A stretch of 64,000 bases of DNA from Mucilaginibacter inviolabilis. GTDB taxonomy: Bacteria > Bacteroidota > Bacteroidia > Sphingobacteriales > Sphingobacteriaceae. Shown piece by piece: positions 8,585 through 17,856 of this stretch; within the stretch, counting starts at the first letter, position 1; the number at the start of each line of letters is the position of its first letter. The notes under the pieces are model-generated. The model was given only the letters and a program-made list of their open reading frames with translations. It was not told where the DNA came from and ran no database searches. Location of the stretch: contig NZ_JAANAT010000001.1 of the NCBI RefSeq assembly GCF_011089895.1, positions 2,232,001 to 2,296,000 of the forward strand, read 5' to 3'. Position numbers and translations under genes: made by a program.

Positions 8585-8681
8585 CAGGTTCGGGGTTCCA
8601 GGTGCCTGGTTTCTGATTTACTTCATTATGCAGAACTCCGGCTTTTGTCTTATCTTGAATCCTGATTCTTAATTCTCTATC

Positions 8682-9233
8682 ATGCTTAACCTTAATTTTG
8701 ACCCGTTTCCTGTGCTCAGTACCGAACGTTTGCTATTACGGAGGTTCACTTTTGCCGATGCTCCCAGGCTTTTTGAGCTGCGAAAAGACCCGGTTATTAT
8801 GCAATATATATCCCGGCCGCTCGCAAAAACGCTTAATGATGCTATAGATCTGATAAAAGTTATTAACGATTTACTCAAGGGCAATAATGGCATTACCTGG
8901 TGCATTACGCTTAAAAACGAACAGGAGTTTATTGGCAGCATAGGGTTTTGGCGTATAGAAAAGGAGAATTACCGGGCCGAGATAGGCTATCTTTTAAACC
9001 CGGCCTATCAGGGCATGGGAATTATGCAGGAGGCCATAGAAACCATCATTAATTACGGTTTTGGGCCTATGAACCTCCACACGATACAAGCAAACGTGAG
9101 TCCTGATAACCTGGCATCAATAAAATTGCTTCAAAAGAACAACTTTACACAGGAAGCCCATTTTAAGGAAAATTATTTTTTTAACGGCGCATTTGAAGAT
9201 ACCGTTGTTTATACGTTATTAACAAAAACTTAA
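8682..9233 (+). CDS. GNAT acetyltransferase of the RimJ/RimL type
   Basis: A 183-residue acetyltransferase. It begins with the typical FPVLSTERLLLRRFTFADAP, has the acetyl-CoA-binding region AEIGYLLNPAYQGMGIMQEA (Q/R-x-x-G-x-G/A variant, near 105-120), and ends with NLASIKLLQKNNFTQEA, the usual asparagine-then-helix pattern of ribosomal-protein-alanine acetyltransferases. The real substrate may be a ribosomal protein N-terminus or an unrelated amine. It is preceded by a 97-bp gap containing a stretch related to the repeat at 49.1-49.3 kb. Confidence 0.9.
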   Translation: MLNLNFDPFPVLSTERLLLRRFTFADAPRLFELRKDPVIMQYISRPLAKTLNDAIDLIKVINDLLKGNNGITWCITLKNEQEFIGSIGFWRIEKENYRAEIGYLLNPAYQGMGIMQEAIETIINYGFGPMNLHTIQANVSPDNLASIKLLQKNNFTQEAHFKENYFFNGAFEDTVVYTLLTKT

Positions 9234-9377
9234 ATGTGTTAACAAAATATTTACCTCAGGTATTTTGAATTAAAAATTTTTAATGCATGTTTACAGCATA
9301 AAAACCAATTATAGCTAAGTGCCGAAACAATTCGGCTAAAATGGGGTTAACAATTATTAAAAACAAAAGAACTTATC

Positions 9378-9593
9378 ATGGCAACAGAAAAAGGAAGCGG
9401 CATTACCGCGTATTCAGTAAAAACCAAAACTAAAAATGTACCAATGATCGATCCTGTTATCGACGTAAAGTCAGGAAGATACATTGCAACAGGTAAAGAT
9501 AGCGCAGGTAATAAAATGGCCGCTATCATGGGAAAAGCAACTGCCGAAGAGCATATCAAAAACGGTAACGCCAAAAAAGGCACTGGCTGGTAA
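9378..9593 (+). CDS. Small conserved-looking hypothetical protein
   Basis: A 71-residue soluble protein (MATEKGSGITAYSVK... ending AKKGTGW). It is Lys- and Gly-rich with no signal or membrane segment. No family recognised. A small GCCGAA/TTCGGC hairpin lies in its leader at 9321-9336, and a strong terminator begins 11 bp after its stop, both of which support a real transcript. Confidence 0.65.
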   Translation: MATEKGSGITAYSVKTKTKNVPMIDPVIDVKSGRYIATGKDSAGNKMAAIMGKATAEEHIKNGNAKKGTGW

Positions 9594-9603
9594 ATAGCAC
9601 AAT

Positions 9604-9633
9604 AAAAGCCCCGGTATTAATACCGGGGCTTTT
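9604..9633 (+). terminator. Perfect palindromic terminator
   Basis: A 30-nt perfect palindrome, AAAAGCCCCGGTAT and its complement, centred on TTAA. The A and T ends allow it to act in both directions; here the upstream gene is on the plus strand. Confidence 0.88.
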
Positions 9634-9852
9634 ATTTTACCCCTCCTACTTATCTCTCCCTCTTCGCTTGGCTTCTACAGGCATTATTGAATAATTTTTG
9701 AACTAAAATTTATTTTCAAAATACCAACCAACTACGTGGTTTTTACGCATTTCCGGTACTTTTACGCAAAAAAAATGGGTGAAAACACCTATTTTCCTTC
9801 ATTCCTATTTGTTTTAATTTTGCTAAACCTGTTAATTAAAACGAACGAGCCG

Positions 9853-10146
9853 ATGTCTGTACGTATTCTTTGTATAAAAACCGATGCTAAACTGCACAAA
9901 AATCCTTATGTAGCTATTGATTCATTAGAGTGGGTAAATGAGCGCATTAACGTAAAAGGAGTTACCGAAAGAGCTAAACTTTATGACTGGATAAAGGATG
10001 CCGACGGAGAGGCTTATGTTATTGACGAGTATGGCAATAAAACCACGCTGATCCCTGCTCTTTGCCCGGATGGTAATAAATACGTTAAAACCGTATCTGA
10101 CGAATCAAAACCTGATTATTTATTGGCTTTACCGCAGAGCGCATAA
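9853..10146 (+). CDS. DUF3892 family protein
   Basis: A 97-residue protein. The internal ATG at 9853 (MSVRILCIKTDAKLHKNPY) is preferred to the upstream in-frame start because the preceding segment (FPSFLFVLILLNLL) is not part of the family and would add a spurious helix. The C-terminus GNKYVKTVSDESKPDYLLALP matches the closing pattern of DUF3892 (a KYxxT...D....LLxLP signature), with the expected YVIDEYGNKTTL before it. The function of DUF3892 is unknown. Its stop lies only 7 bp from the stop of the convergent CYTH gene. Confidence 0.78.
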   Translation: MSVRILCIKTDAKLHKNPYVAIDSLEWVNERINVKGVTERAKLYDWIKDADGEAYVIDEYGNKTTLIPALCPDGNKYVKTVSDESKPDYLLALPQSA

Positions 10147-10153
10147 TATCTAA

Positions 10154-10627
10154 TTACTCAGGCCACCCTTTAAACGGATTTAAAGATAAAGCCGAGTTGT
10201 AATATTTTTTGTCGCCCGTAACCTCTACAGTAATCCAGGGAGGTAACTTAAACTTTTCCGCCTCATCTTCCAGTTCAATTTCTGCTACCAGCAGGCCTTG
10301 ATTTTCGCCTAAAAAATCGTCTACTTCCCATATTTTACCTTCATAGTTAATACAATAGCGAGTCTTTTCCAGCTCTGATGTTGCAAAATTATTCAATAAC
10401 TCTACCCCTTCGTTAACCGGGATAATATATTCATATTCCAGGCGACTAATGCCTTTTGTTTTCCCTTTAATAGTTATATAACCATGCTCGTCGGTAACAC
10501 GCACCCGGATAGTTTTAATATCATCACTTAAAATATACCCCTGACGATAATGTTTACCTGCGGGTTTACTAAGCTGGCGCCATTGTTCGTGATCAACCAG
10601 AAACTTGCGTTCAATTTCAATGCCCAT
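10154..10627 (-). CDS. CYTH domain protein (triphosphatase / adenylate cyclase-like)
   Basis: A 157-residue protein of the CYTH superfamily. The defining ExExK motif is at residues 4-8 (MGIEIERKFLV). Further tunnel residues are present: KTIRVRV, TIKGK, RLEYEY, EVDDF and LVAEIELEDEAE. These proteins bind triphosphate and divalent metal inside a beta-barrel and act as inorganic tripolyphosphatase, thiamine triphosphatase or CyaB-type cyclase; in Bacteroidota triphosphatase is the more likely activity. Cytoplasmic. It converges with the DUF3892 gene with almost no gap. Confidence 0.93.
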   Translation of the reverse strand: MGIEIERKFLVDHEQWRQLSKPAGKHYRQGYILSDDIKTIRVRVTDEHGYITIKGKTKGISRLEYEYIIPVNEGVELLNNFATSELEKTRYCINYEGKIWEVDDFLGENQGLLVAEIELEDEAEKFKLPPWITVEVTGDKKYYNSALSLNPFKGWPE

Positions 10628-10684
10628 AATTTTTTATACCTGGCCGGTAAATATAGGGATGAAAATAATAATTAGGGGATGACA

Positions 10685-11269
10685 TCACACCGCTTTTTTA
10701 ACCGCTATAGCTATCCCCGTGGCCCAGCATTGTTTGGTGAGCACCAGGTCTGTCCGTTGTTCCAGCACTTCCATCAACCGGATAGCTTTTTCATGATGAC
10801 CATCGGGCCAATTGGGCTGAGGCAGCATATCATCAATAATATATAAACCACCGGGGTTAAGCATAGCTATAGCTTCATCAAGCAACAGATACTTACCATG
10901 CCAGGTATCGGCAAAAATATAATCGAACTTTAACTGCTTGTTTTGTTCAAACCAGTCGGCACCATCCATACAAATCAGTTCCAGCCGTTTATCGTTGCCC
11001 AAAAACCGATCGGCAATAGCCAAAAAACGGGCATCATTGTCGATAGAAATAAGGGTAGCCGCAGCCTCCATACCATCCAGTATCCATGAGGTTGACAAAC
11101 CGGTACCCGTGCCCAGCTCCAGGAATTTACCACCTGGTTTTGCAGCAGCCAGCGTTTTCAACAAGCTACAGGTTAAAGTATCAGAAGCCATGGTAAAACC
11201 CGATTCGATGGTAGCCCTGTCTATATCGGCGTAAGCTTGCGGGTAGGGCTGATTTATTTGCTGGTTCAT
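10685..11269 (-). CDS. Class I SAM-dependent methyltransferase (O-methyltransferase type)
   Basis: A 194-residue Rossmann-fold methyltransferase. Motif I is KFLELGTGTGLSTSWIL at 48-64 (the first Gly-rich loop), followed by LISIDNDARFLA (acidic residue binding the ribose) and FDYIFADTWHGKYLLLDEA, the post-motif II segment of the O-methyltransferase group, and LYIIDDMLP. The substrate cannot be told. It is 57 bp upstream of the CYTH gene on the same strand and may be cotranscribed. Confidence 0.88.
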   Translation of the reverse strand: MNQQINQPYPQAYADIDRATIESGFTMASDTLTCSLLKTLAAAKPGGKFLELGTGTGLSTSWILDGMEAAATLISIDNDARFLAIADRFLGNDKRLELICMDGADWFEQNKQLKFDYIFADTWHGKYLLLDEAIAMLNPGGLYIIDDMLPQPNWPDGHHEKAIRLMEVLEQRTDLVLTKQCWATGIAIAVKKAV

Positions 11270-11397
11270 AAAATATTGTTTCAGATAAAGTTTATTTTTG
11301 TTGATTCTCTTTACAAGTATATCAACAAAAACTTTATTTTAAAACAATAAATAGATATTTCATACTAAAAACCATTTTAGTATTTAGAATATTAACT

Positions 11398-12645
11398 TTA
11401 TTTTATTGGATAAGACTGTAACGTTCCATTAGTCAGGTTAAGACAAAGTAACTGCTGCATAGGATAATTGAATTTACCTGCGGGGATACCCATAAAAAAC
11501 AGCTTACTCCCATCTGGGTATTTGTAAAGAAAGCCGATATCAGCGTAACCTGTACTGATTTGCCACGCAACTTTACCATCAGGCAAAAGGGCCGTAAGCA
11601 ATAACGGCGCATTATTTTCTGTAGATGCTTTGTGCATGACTATCAACCCTCCGTTACTTAGGCGAATGGGGGCATGGATATGATTATAATTATTGGCAAA
11701 CAGCCGATAGGTTTCGCTTGTAGCCAATGAATCAGCGAACTGCAGGGAGCGTTGCTGCGGATCGGTTAAAAAGCCGCCGTATATATATACAGCCTCACTC
11801 ACTTTTTCCCAATTGCCGCTAAGCTTGTCGGCAGGATGGCTATATAAAAACCGCCTTACCGATTTCTCCGAACTACGGTGCTGTACCGCTTCCCGCATAT
11901 TGCTTGCCTGTAATAACTGTACTTCCTGATCATCCAGCACGGCCAGGCCTTGTTTACCATCGTCATAAGCCTGTACCATCAACCCATCATATGAGGGTTG
12001 GTTCTTGCGTTTAAAATACTTATCAGGATTGTTGAGGTTGATAGTGCCTGTTTTTAAGGTGAGGCCGTTGATACTATAAAAAAGCCCATCGGTACCTTTA
12101 AAAAGCACCGCCTGCAGCGAATCATTATAAGCAAATTTAATATCGCTGCTATTGTACGATGTAAAATCCTCTTTGCTCATTTTATCCTTAACGGTTTCAA
12201 AATGATCATTTTGGGCAACCACCTCCCCTGTTTGTTTATCGATCACATATAATTCATTCCGCAGAAAAAATAAATATTTGGAAGATTGACCCAGCAATGC
12301 CGCAAGGCCAAAATCCTGGTCGCGGTTGTTTTTAGCATCAAGCAGTACCCTCCATAGTCTTTTACCGTTTTCCAGATCAATAGCTTCGGCATACCGCTTG
12401 TTATCGGAATAGGTTTCTGTTGTTCCAGATTCATGGGTAACTACGGTGGCCATCACCGCATGTCCGTTCATATGATAAATTAAGGCATCTGCCTGAGCAT
12501 AGGTGGCTGCACCACTATTGATCATGCTGATTATACCCCAAACAATACCACTAATAATCAATATAGGTAATAAAAAAAGTAAAGAGAAGCGCCAGTAATT
12601 ACGCTGAGATGGTAGTACGCCAGGAGGCCAGTTATGTTGTTGCAT
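11398..12645 (-). CDS. Membrane-anchored beta-propeller-like protein
   Basis: A 415-residue protein. A cytoplasmic leader of about 22 residues is followed by one transmembrane helix (near 23-43), then a periplasmic part with beta-propeller character: DLENGKRLWRVLLDAKNN, ELYVIDKQTGEVVA, and PDGKVAWQISTGYAD are strand repeats of the PQQ-like type, in which an internal Trp is followed by a turn. There is no catalytic signature. It probably reports or scaffolds. The nearest gene on the same strand, the nitrilase, is 143 bp upstream, and a terminator stands between them. Confidence 0.7.
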   Translation of the reverse strand: MQQHNWPPGVLPSQRNYWRFSLLFLLPILIISGIVWGIISMINSGAATYAQADALIYHMNGHAVMATVVTHESGTTETYSDNKRYAEAIDLENGKRLWRVLLDAKNNRDQDFGLAALLGQSSKYLFFLRNELYVIDKQTGEVVAQNDHFETVKDKMSKEDFTSYNSSDIKFAYNDSLQAVLFKGTDGLFYSINGLTLKTGTINLNNPDKYFKRKNQPSYDGLMVQAYDDGKQGLAVLDDQEVQLLQASNMREAVQHRSSEKSVRRFLYSHPADKLSGNWEKVSEAVYIYGGFLTDPQQRSLQFADSLATSETYRLFANNYNHIHAPIRLSNGGLIVMHKASTENNAPLLLTALLPDGKVAWQISTGYADIGFLYKYPDGSKLFFMGIPAGKFNYPMQQLLCLNLTNGTLQSYPIK

Positions 12646-12713
12646 AAGGTAGTTTAATCAAAAACACGGTGGCTTTTGATTTGTTTGGTCTGCTATCTGC
12701 ACAAATTAAAAAT

Positions 12714-12738
12714 CGCATAACGCCATATGCGTTATGCG
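12714..12738 (-). terminator. Terminator of the nitrilase gene
   Basis: Perfect 10-bp arms CGCATAACGC/GCGTTATGCG with a 5-nt loop; on the minus strand it is followed by ATTTTTAATTT. It ends about 50 bp below the nitrilase stop. Confidence 0.85.
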
Positions 12739-12788
12739 GCCAACTATTTATTTTTATTAAATGATTTAATGACAAACCATCATTAATT

Positions 12789-13730
12789 CTATATCCAAAC
12801 TACTTTTTGTTCGCTTTGATGGGCTTTCCCAATAATATCTCCATACAGTTCTGGTTTTCTGGCCTTGATGTAGCGATAACCGCCAGCCAGGGTTAGTTTA
12901 TCGGCATGAATATTGGCAATGGTAATTTCATTATCCAATGATCTGCACTCGGCTATCACATCGCCATAAGGATCAATAACCATCGAACATCCGTTTTTAA
13001 GCTGATCATCATCCATACCTATTGGGTTAGAGAAAACTGCATAAACTGCATTATCATAGGCCCGGGCAGGCAACCATTTCATCAGCCAGGCACGACCTTT
13101 AAGTCCATCAAATTCTTCCCGTAATTGTTTTGCGCTGCCTATTTTATCCTTCCAAAGTATAGCATCAACAAAACCGGCCCCGGGACGGGTAGATGGCGTA
13201 CACATAGTTACGTGTGGCATAAAAATAATATCGGCACCCAGCAGCTTGGTAGCCCTTACATTTTCAATAACATTATTATCATAACAGATCAGGATACCGC
13301 ATTTCCAGCCTAAAATTTCAAAAACAGTATAGCTGGTACCTGGCTGTAAATGAGGATTTATAAACGGATGTAATTTGCGATGCTTAGCCACCAGGCCGTT
13401 TTTGTCCACACATACCTGGGCTTTAAACAGGTTATCATTTTCGTCTTTTTCAAACAATCCGGCCAGTATAACAATGTCAAATTCGCGAGCGTAAGCGGTA
13501 AGTGTCGAAATGCTTTCTCCTCCTGGAATTACTTCGGCCAGGTCAAGCATCTGTTGTTTATCCAGGTGCCGGGCAAAAGTGTACCCGGTAACGGAGCATT
13601 CATGAAAGGCAATCACATCGGCCCCCTGCTGCGCCGCTTTTTGCGATAACTGTTTAATAATTGATAAGTTATAGGCTTTGTCGCCGCTCTTGTTTTCGAA
13701 CTGGGCTGTAGCTATTTTTAAGTTTTCCAT
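12789..13730 (-). CDS. Carbon-nitrogen hydrolase, nitrilase superfamily
   Basis: A 313-residue amidohydrolase with the Glu-Lys-Cys triad in place: Glu44 (IAFHECSVTGY), Lys119 (AKHRKLHPF) and Cys149 (GILICYDNNV). The fold is cytoplasmic and without a signal. It hydrolyses a C-N bond (amide, nitrile or carbamoyl); the branch is not decided by sequence, though the DNNV after the cysteine and the long loop RPGAGFVDAILWKD resemble plant-like or N-carbamoyl amidases. An AraC regulator starts upstream on the same strand, with 79 bp between the two genes. Confidence 0.9.
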   Translation of the reverse strand: MENLKIATAQFENKSGDKAYNLSIIKQLSQKAAQQGADVIAFHECSVTGYTFARHLDKQQMLDLAEVIPGGESISTLTAYAREFDIVILAGLFEKDENDNLFKAQVCVDKNGLVAKHRKLHPFINPHLQPGTSYTVFEILGWKCGILICYDNNVIENVRATKLLGADIIFMPHVTMCTPSTRPGAGFVDAILWKDKIGSAKQLREEFDGLKGRAWLMKWLPARAYDNAVYAVFSNPIGMDDDQLKNGCSMVIDPYGDVIAECRSLDNEITIANIHADKLTLAGGYRYIKARKPELYGDIIGKAHQSEQKVVWI

Positions 13731-13809
13731 ATGCTTGGTATTTAATATACAGCAAAACTATGGCGGCGTTTAAAGACTACCTTGTAAAAAACCGACATTT
13801 ACAAAGAGA

Positions 13810-14607
13810 CTAAACCTGCATAAAGTTAATAGCCAGCAGGTTATTTATTTTATAGGCTGATGGAGTTATACCAATGTTCTTTTTAAAATAGTTATTGAGG
13901 TGTGCCTGATCATAATAACCGCTCTCATAAGCCGCATCGGCAATTTTTGTGTCTTGTGGATGCCTTTGCAAGTTCTTTAAAAAATACTGCAGCTTCACAA
14001 TGGCGGCGAAGCGTTTCGGCCCTATCCCGATATACTGGTTAAACCGGCGTTCGAGTTGTTTTTCGGTTATAGGTAAAGCATGCAGCAAATGGGCTACAGA
14101 TATATTTCCCTTGCTGTTATCTATCAGTTTTAAGGCTCCTGTAAGCGCCTTGTCGGGGTACGAGCAACCTGCCAGCTTTTTAAATACAAAGTTTTCGATG
14201 TGTTCAATCTTGTTTCGGATACCTGTTTCATTTAAAACCCGGTCTTCCAGCTCCTCTGCATCGCTTTTAAAAAGTTCATTTAGTTTGATCAGGCCGTCGT
14301 TTAATTCAACAGAAGCTATTCCGGATAAAGCAAACAGGCCATAAGGTTGGAATACCACTACCAATATGTCTAATTTCCCGGTGGATATCAGATTTTTGTA
14401 TTGGGTTAACTGCCCGTAAACAAAGCTACTGGGATGGATATATGCCTTGTCTGCAGCTTGTTGTACCAGCGGTGTTTTGAAGTAAAAAACCATCCCCGGG
14501 TTACCGTCAGAAAACAAACGGTAATTAATTGGCTCGCTGCAATTGTTTTCCAGTATCAAAAAGTGCTTAATGATATGAGCAAGATGCGGTGATGGAGGTA
14601 TTTGCAT
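13810..14607 (-). CDS. AraC family transcriptional regulator (DUF6597-type sensor domain)
   Basis: The chosen ATG at 14607 gives 265 residues and begins MQIPPSPHLAHIIKHFLILE, the usual opening of the DUF6597 N-terminal domain of Bacteroidota AraC regulators. A longer frame starting at 14727 adds 40 Cys-rich residues that do not belong to the domain. The C-terminal double HTH is clear: ISVAHLLHALPITEKQLERR and IADAAYESGYYDQAHLNNYFKK, with the terminal YFKKNIGITPSAYK. The target is unknown; the nitrilase gene directly downstream on the same strand is a candidate. Confidence 0.88.
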   Translation of the reverse strand: MQIPPSPHLAHIIKHFLILENNCSEPINYRLFSDGNPGMVFYFKTPLVQQAADKAYIHPSSFVYGQLTQYKNLISTGKLDILVVVFQPYGLFALSGIASVELNDGLIKLNELFKSDAEELEDRVLNETGIRNKIEHIENFVFKKLAGCSYPDKALTGALKLIDNSKGNISVAHLLHALPITEKQLERRFNQYIGIGPKRFAAIVKLQYFLKNLQRHPQDTKIADAAYESGYYDQAHLNNYFKKNIGITPSAYKINNLLAINFMQV

Positions 14608-14763
14608 ACGTAAACCTGGTAATGAGGTAAAGTTACAAATTTCTGAACAGATACATTCCGGATACAGATTCATGCGCCTTCTTTCAAAAAAAGTAACAAT
14701 CGTGTTATGATACCCCCAGTGCAACATATTGCTTATAACTTTCCGTTGATACAGAAAAAGCTA

Positions 14764-14771
14764 TAATTTTG
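14764..14771 (+). promoter_or_regulatory. Candidate -7 box (TAATTTTG)
   Basis: Exact match to TAnnTTTG on the plus strand, with a TTG 15 bp upstream (shorter than the usual 19). It could drive the 906-residue protein gene with a leader of about 140 nt. Confidence 0.35.
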
Positions 14772-14915
14772 TGTGTTGCCTGTGCTCTAAACGGACACTT
14801 TACTATCATTTAAATTTATCGTGATTGTAAAAAAATGTTAAATGACAGGTGCGTCCGGCACGCTGCAACCCTAAATGTTTATATTAGCCCCTGTTAGCCG
14901 CTTTATATTATATTA

Positions 14916-17636
14916 ATGATATCTAGAAAAATTTTACTCCTAATTTCGCTGTTATTCTCTTTTGGTTTTGCTGCTTCGGCGCAACAGGATAGCATACCCT
15001 TAAATACGCTTATTCAAAAAACTGCTAAATTTCAAAGCAGCTATCCTATTGAAAAGGTTTATCTGCATTTAGATAAGCCTTATTATGCCGTGGGCGATAC
15101 CATTTGGTTTAAAGCTTATGTAACGGTTGAAAAGCACCAGCCATCGGGTTTAAGCGGTGTGGTTTATGTTGATGTGATCAACAGCCAGGACTCTGTTATG
15201 GAAAACCTGCGTTTACCTGTAAAAAACGGCTTTGCAAACGGTAACATTACCCTTACCAGCGAAACCTATAAACAAGGCCCCTACCGCATCAGGGCTTATA
15301 CCAACTGGATGCGCAATTTTGATCCCGACTATTTTTACGACCATACCATTAACGTAGGTAATGCTATTGACAACCAGGTAAATACCTTTATCAGTTATAA
15401 AAGTTCGGAAAAAAAGGGCACCGTAAAAGTTGATGCGGATATTCTTTATAAAGACCCAACCAATGCCCCCTATGCCAACAAAAAAGTGAGCTGGCAATTG
15501 GTACGTAACGGCGATCCCATAACCAAAGGCAGCGGCCGTACCGACGATAAAGGCCATCTACTCGTGGATATACCCGAAAACGAATCTGCTACCATAACAT
15601 CCAGTTCATTGGTAACCGCCATTGATATGGGCGAACGTAAATCGGTTACCAATTCATTTTCCTTAAGAGGTGCCGTAACTGCCTATGACGTACAGTTTTT
15701 TCCGGAAAGCGGACAGCTCACCAATGGCATACGTTCAAAAATTGCTTTTAAAGCCATCAATTCCAAAGGATTAGGGACTGATGTAAAAGGAACGGTTACT
15801 GATGACCAAGGTACAGTTATGGCCTCTTTTACTTCAGCACACCTGGGTATGGGTGTATTTGCTATAACACCCGAAAGTGGAAAAACATATACAGCTAATG
15901 TTACCTTTCCAAATGGTTCTACAGGCACCTATAAACTTCCACGGGTACAGGCTATGGGTATTAATCTGTCCGTATTTAATACCGATGCTGATAATCTTAC
16001 GGTTAAAATATCGGCTAACGAGCTATTCTTACAGCGCAAACAAAACAAAAGCTTTTACTTGGTTGGACAAAGCGGAGGGGTTATTTACTATGCGGCTCAA
16101 ACTGTGCTGCAAAATGCCGCCTATACAGCCAATATCCCAAAAAATAAGTTCCCAACAGGTATTGTACAGTTTACCTTGTTCTCATCCGGGGGATATGCTT
16201 TATGTGAGCGCATAGCTTTTGTACAGCATAATGACCAGTTAAATCTGGCTCTAAGACCTGATAAACCATCTTACACAACCCGGCAAAATGTTAGGATTGC
16301 CCTATCAGCAAAAAACAGTACAGCTCCTGTTGAAGGCAGTTTTTCTGTAGCCGTACTTGATGATACCAGCGTACCTACCAATGAGGACTCAGAATCGACT
16401 ATATTAAGCAACCTGTTACTTACATCCGATCTGAAAGGATATATAGAAAAACCTAACTATTATTTCAACAAGCCCGACCAGGAAAAACAGGACAACCTGG
16501 ATATCCTGATGCTTACACAAGGGTATCGCCGTTTTTCATACGAAGATATACTGGCAGATAAAAACCCTCCTATTTTTATTGCACCGGAGCAGGGCATTGA
16601 AGTATCAGGCATATTAAGAACTACCACCGGGCTGCCGGTAGGTAAAGGCAGCATCCGCCTGCTGATACCAGACCGTAATTTTTCGGCAGAAACGGTAACT
16701 GATTTATCGGGTAACTTCAAGTTCAGTAACGTGGTAGTGATGGATACCTCTAAAATAACCCTGAGCGCCCGTAACAACCCTAATGGCAAAAACATGGTGA
16801 TTAGCGTAAACGGCGAATTGTACCAGAAATTAACCAAAAACCCTAATCTGCCAGATGAAATTGTAAACATAGATAGCGCCATGCGCCCATATCTGGATAA
16901 CAGCCGCAAACAATATCAAAATTCCCGTGTGCTGAAGGAAGTAGTGGTAAAATCGACCAAATTTGAGAAAAAACCGAGCCATAACGATTATGGGACGTTC
17001 GCAGGATTACCGGGCCAGGCCGACCATGAAATATCCGGCGATCAGTTAAAGGATTGTCCCCTGCTAATCAACTGTCTAAGCACTATGGCCTTTGGTTTAA
17101 CTTATGTAGACAATAACTTTTATATCACCCGCGATTATAATGCCGGCAAAAAGGTTCCTGTGCAGATATATGTAGGCAGCATGCCTGTTGATGTAAACTT
17201 TCTATCGAGCATGACAGGTGCCGAAGTTGCCTCTGTAGAGATCTTTTTAAAGGATGGGGTAAGTGGTCTTAACCGTATTAACCAAACCAATGGTATACTT
17301 CTCATCAACAAAAAGGTGATCAAAAAGGAAAAAATAACACTGGCTCAGTTACAGGCGCTTATTCCCAAACAAAACGTAGTTACTTTTGGCATACAGGGTT
17401 ATGGTAAATCCAAAGAGTTTTACATGCCTAAATATGATGTTACCAAACAAAGCTCGCTCGGAGCCGATTTGCGAAACACCATTTACTGGAATCCGAAAAT
17501 AATAACCGATAAAAACGGTGTAGCCTCATTCAGCTTTTTTAACAGCGACGCCCGCGGATCATACCGTGTAATTATTGAAGGTCTGGATGCCGAAGGCGAT
17601 CTTGGCCGGCAAGTAATGCATATCCAGGTGAAATAG
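14916..17636 (+). CDS. Large secreted macroglobulin-like (MG2) protein with TonB-plug-like segment
   Basis: A 906-residue exported protein (signal peptide ending ASAQ, residue 23). It opens with IEKVYLHLDKPYYAVGDTIW, the signature of MG domains of alpha-2-macroglobulin-like proteins (YfaS type), and continues with several beta-sandwich domains. A carboxypeptidase-regulatory-like domain is near 565-640, then a plug-like region (ISGDQLKDCPLLINCL, then VPVQIYVG, then ASVEIFLKDGVSGLN...GILLINKK) and a terminal macroglobulin-like module (GVASFSFFNSDARGSYRVII). There is no barrel, so it is not a receptor. Such proteins are common in Bacteroidota but their job is unknown. It is alone on its transcript. 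Confidence 0.8.
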   Translation: MISRKILLLISLLFSFGFAASAQQDSIPLNTLIQKTAKFQSSYPIEKVYLHLDKPYYAVGDTIWFKAYVTVEKHQPSGLSGVVYVDVINSQDSVMENLRLPVKNGFANGNITLTSETYKQGPYRIRAYTNWMRNFDPDYFYDHTINVGNAIDNQVNTFISYKSSEKKGTVKVDADILYKDPTNAPYANKKVSWQLVRNGDPITKGSGRTDDKGHLLVDIPENESATITSSSLVTAIDMGERKSVTNSFSLRGAVTAYDVQFFPESGQLTNGIRSKIAFKAINSKGLGTDVKGTVTDDQGTVMASFTSAHLGMGVFAITPESGKTYTANVTFPNGSTGTYKLPRVQAMGINLSVFNTDADNLTVKISANELFLQRKQNKSFYLVGQSGGVIYYAAQTVLQNAAYTANIPKNKFPTGIVQFTLFSSGGYALCERIAFVQHNDQLNLALRPDKPSYTTRQNVRIALSAKNSTAPVEGSFSVAVLDDTSVPTNEDSESTILSNLLLTSDLKGYIEKPNYYFNKPDQEKQDNLDILMLTQGYRRFSYEDILADKNPPIFIAPEQGIEVSGILRTTTGLPVGKGSIRLLIPDRNFSAETVTDLSGNFKFSNVVVMDTSKITLSARNNPNGKNMVISVNGELYQKLTKNPNLPDEIVNIDSAMRPYLDNSRKQYQNSRVLKEVVVKSTKFEKKPSHNDYGTFAGLPGQADHEISGDQLKDCPLLINCLSTMAFGLTYVDNNFYITRDYNAGKKVPVQIYVGSMPVDVNFLSSMTGAEVASVEIFLKDGVSGLNRINQTNGILLINKKVIKKEKITLAQLQALIPKQNVVTFGIQGYGKSKEFYMPKYDVTKQSSLGADLRNTIYWNPKIITDKNGVASFSFFNSDARGSYRVIIEGLDAEGDLGRQVMHIQVK

Positions 17637-17640
17637 AGAT

Positions 17641-17826
17641 TCTTGGAGTAAGGATTTTGGGAGCAAAGATTATTGGAACAAATACAGCAAAAAGTCTGTC
17701 AATCTTTACTCTAAAAATTCTTGCTCTTTACTCCTAATATCCTTGCTCCAAAAGTCCTTACTCTTTGCTCCCAAAATCTTAGCTCCCAAAGTCTCCAAAG
17801 TCCTTGCTCCTTACTCCAATAAATGA
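17641..17826. repeat. Long degenerate inverted repeat made of CCTTGCTCC/CCTTACTC units
   Basis: The left arm GATTTTGGGAGCAAAG at 17653-17668 pairs perfectly with 17763-17778, and GGAGTAAGGA at 17645-17654 pairs with TCCTTACTCC near the right end. Between them are several near-tandem copies of TCCTTGCTCC and TCCTTACTCTTTGCTCC. The region is non-coding and lies between the 906-residue gene and the DUF1761 gene. Confidence 0.7.
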
Positions 17827-17856
17827 TAACTTTATGATACACATAAACTTATCATT

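Noticed and set aside
13810..14727. Longer form of the AraC protein from 14727
   Set aside because: The additional 40 residues (Cys-rich) do not belong to the known domain; the ATG at 14607 begins exactly where the domain starts.
17641..17826. CRISPR-like array
   Set aside because: Units are short, irregular and occur in both orientations with no spacers and no cas genes.
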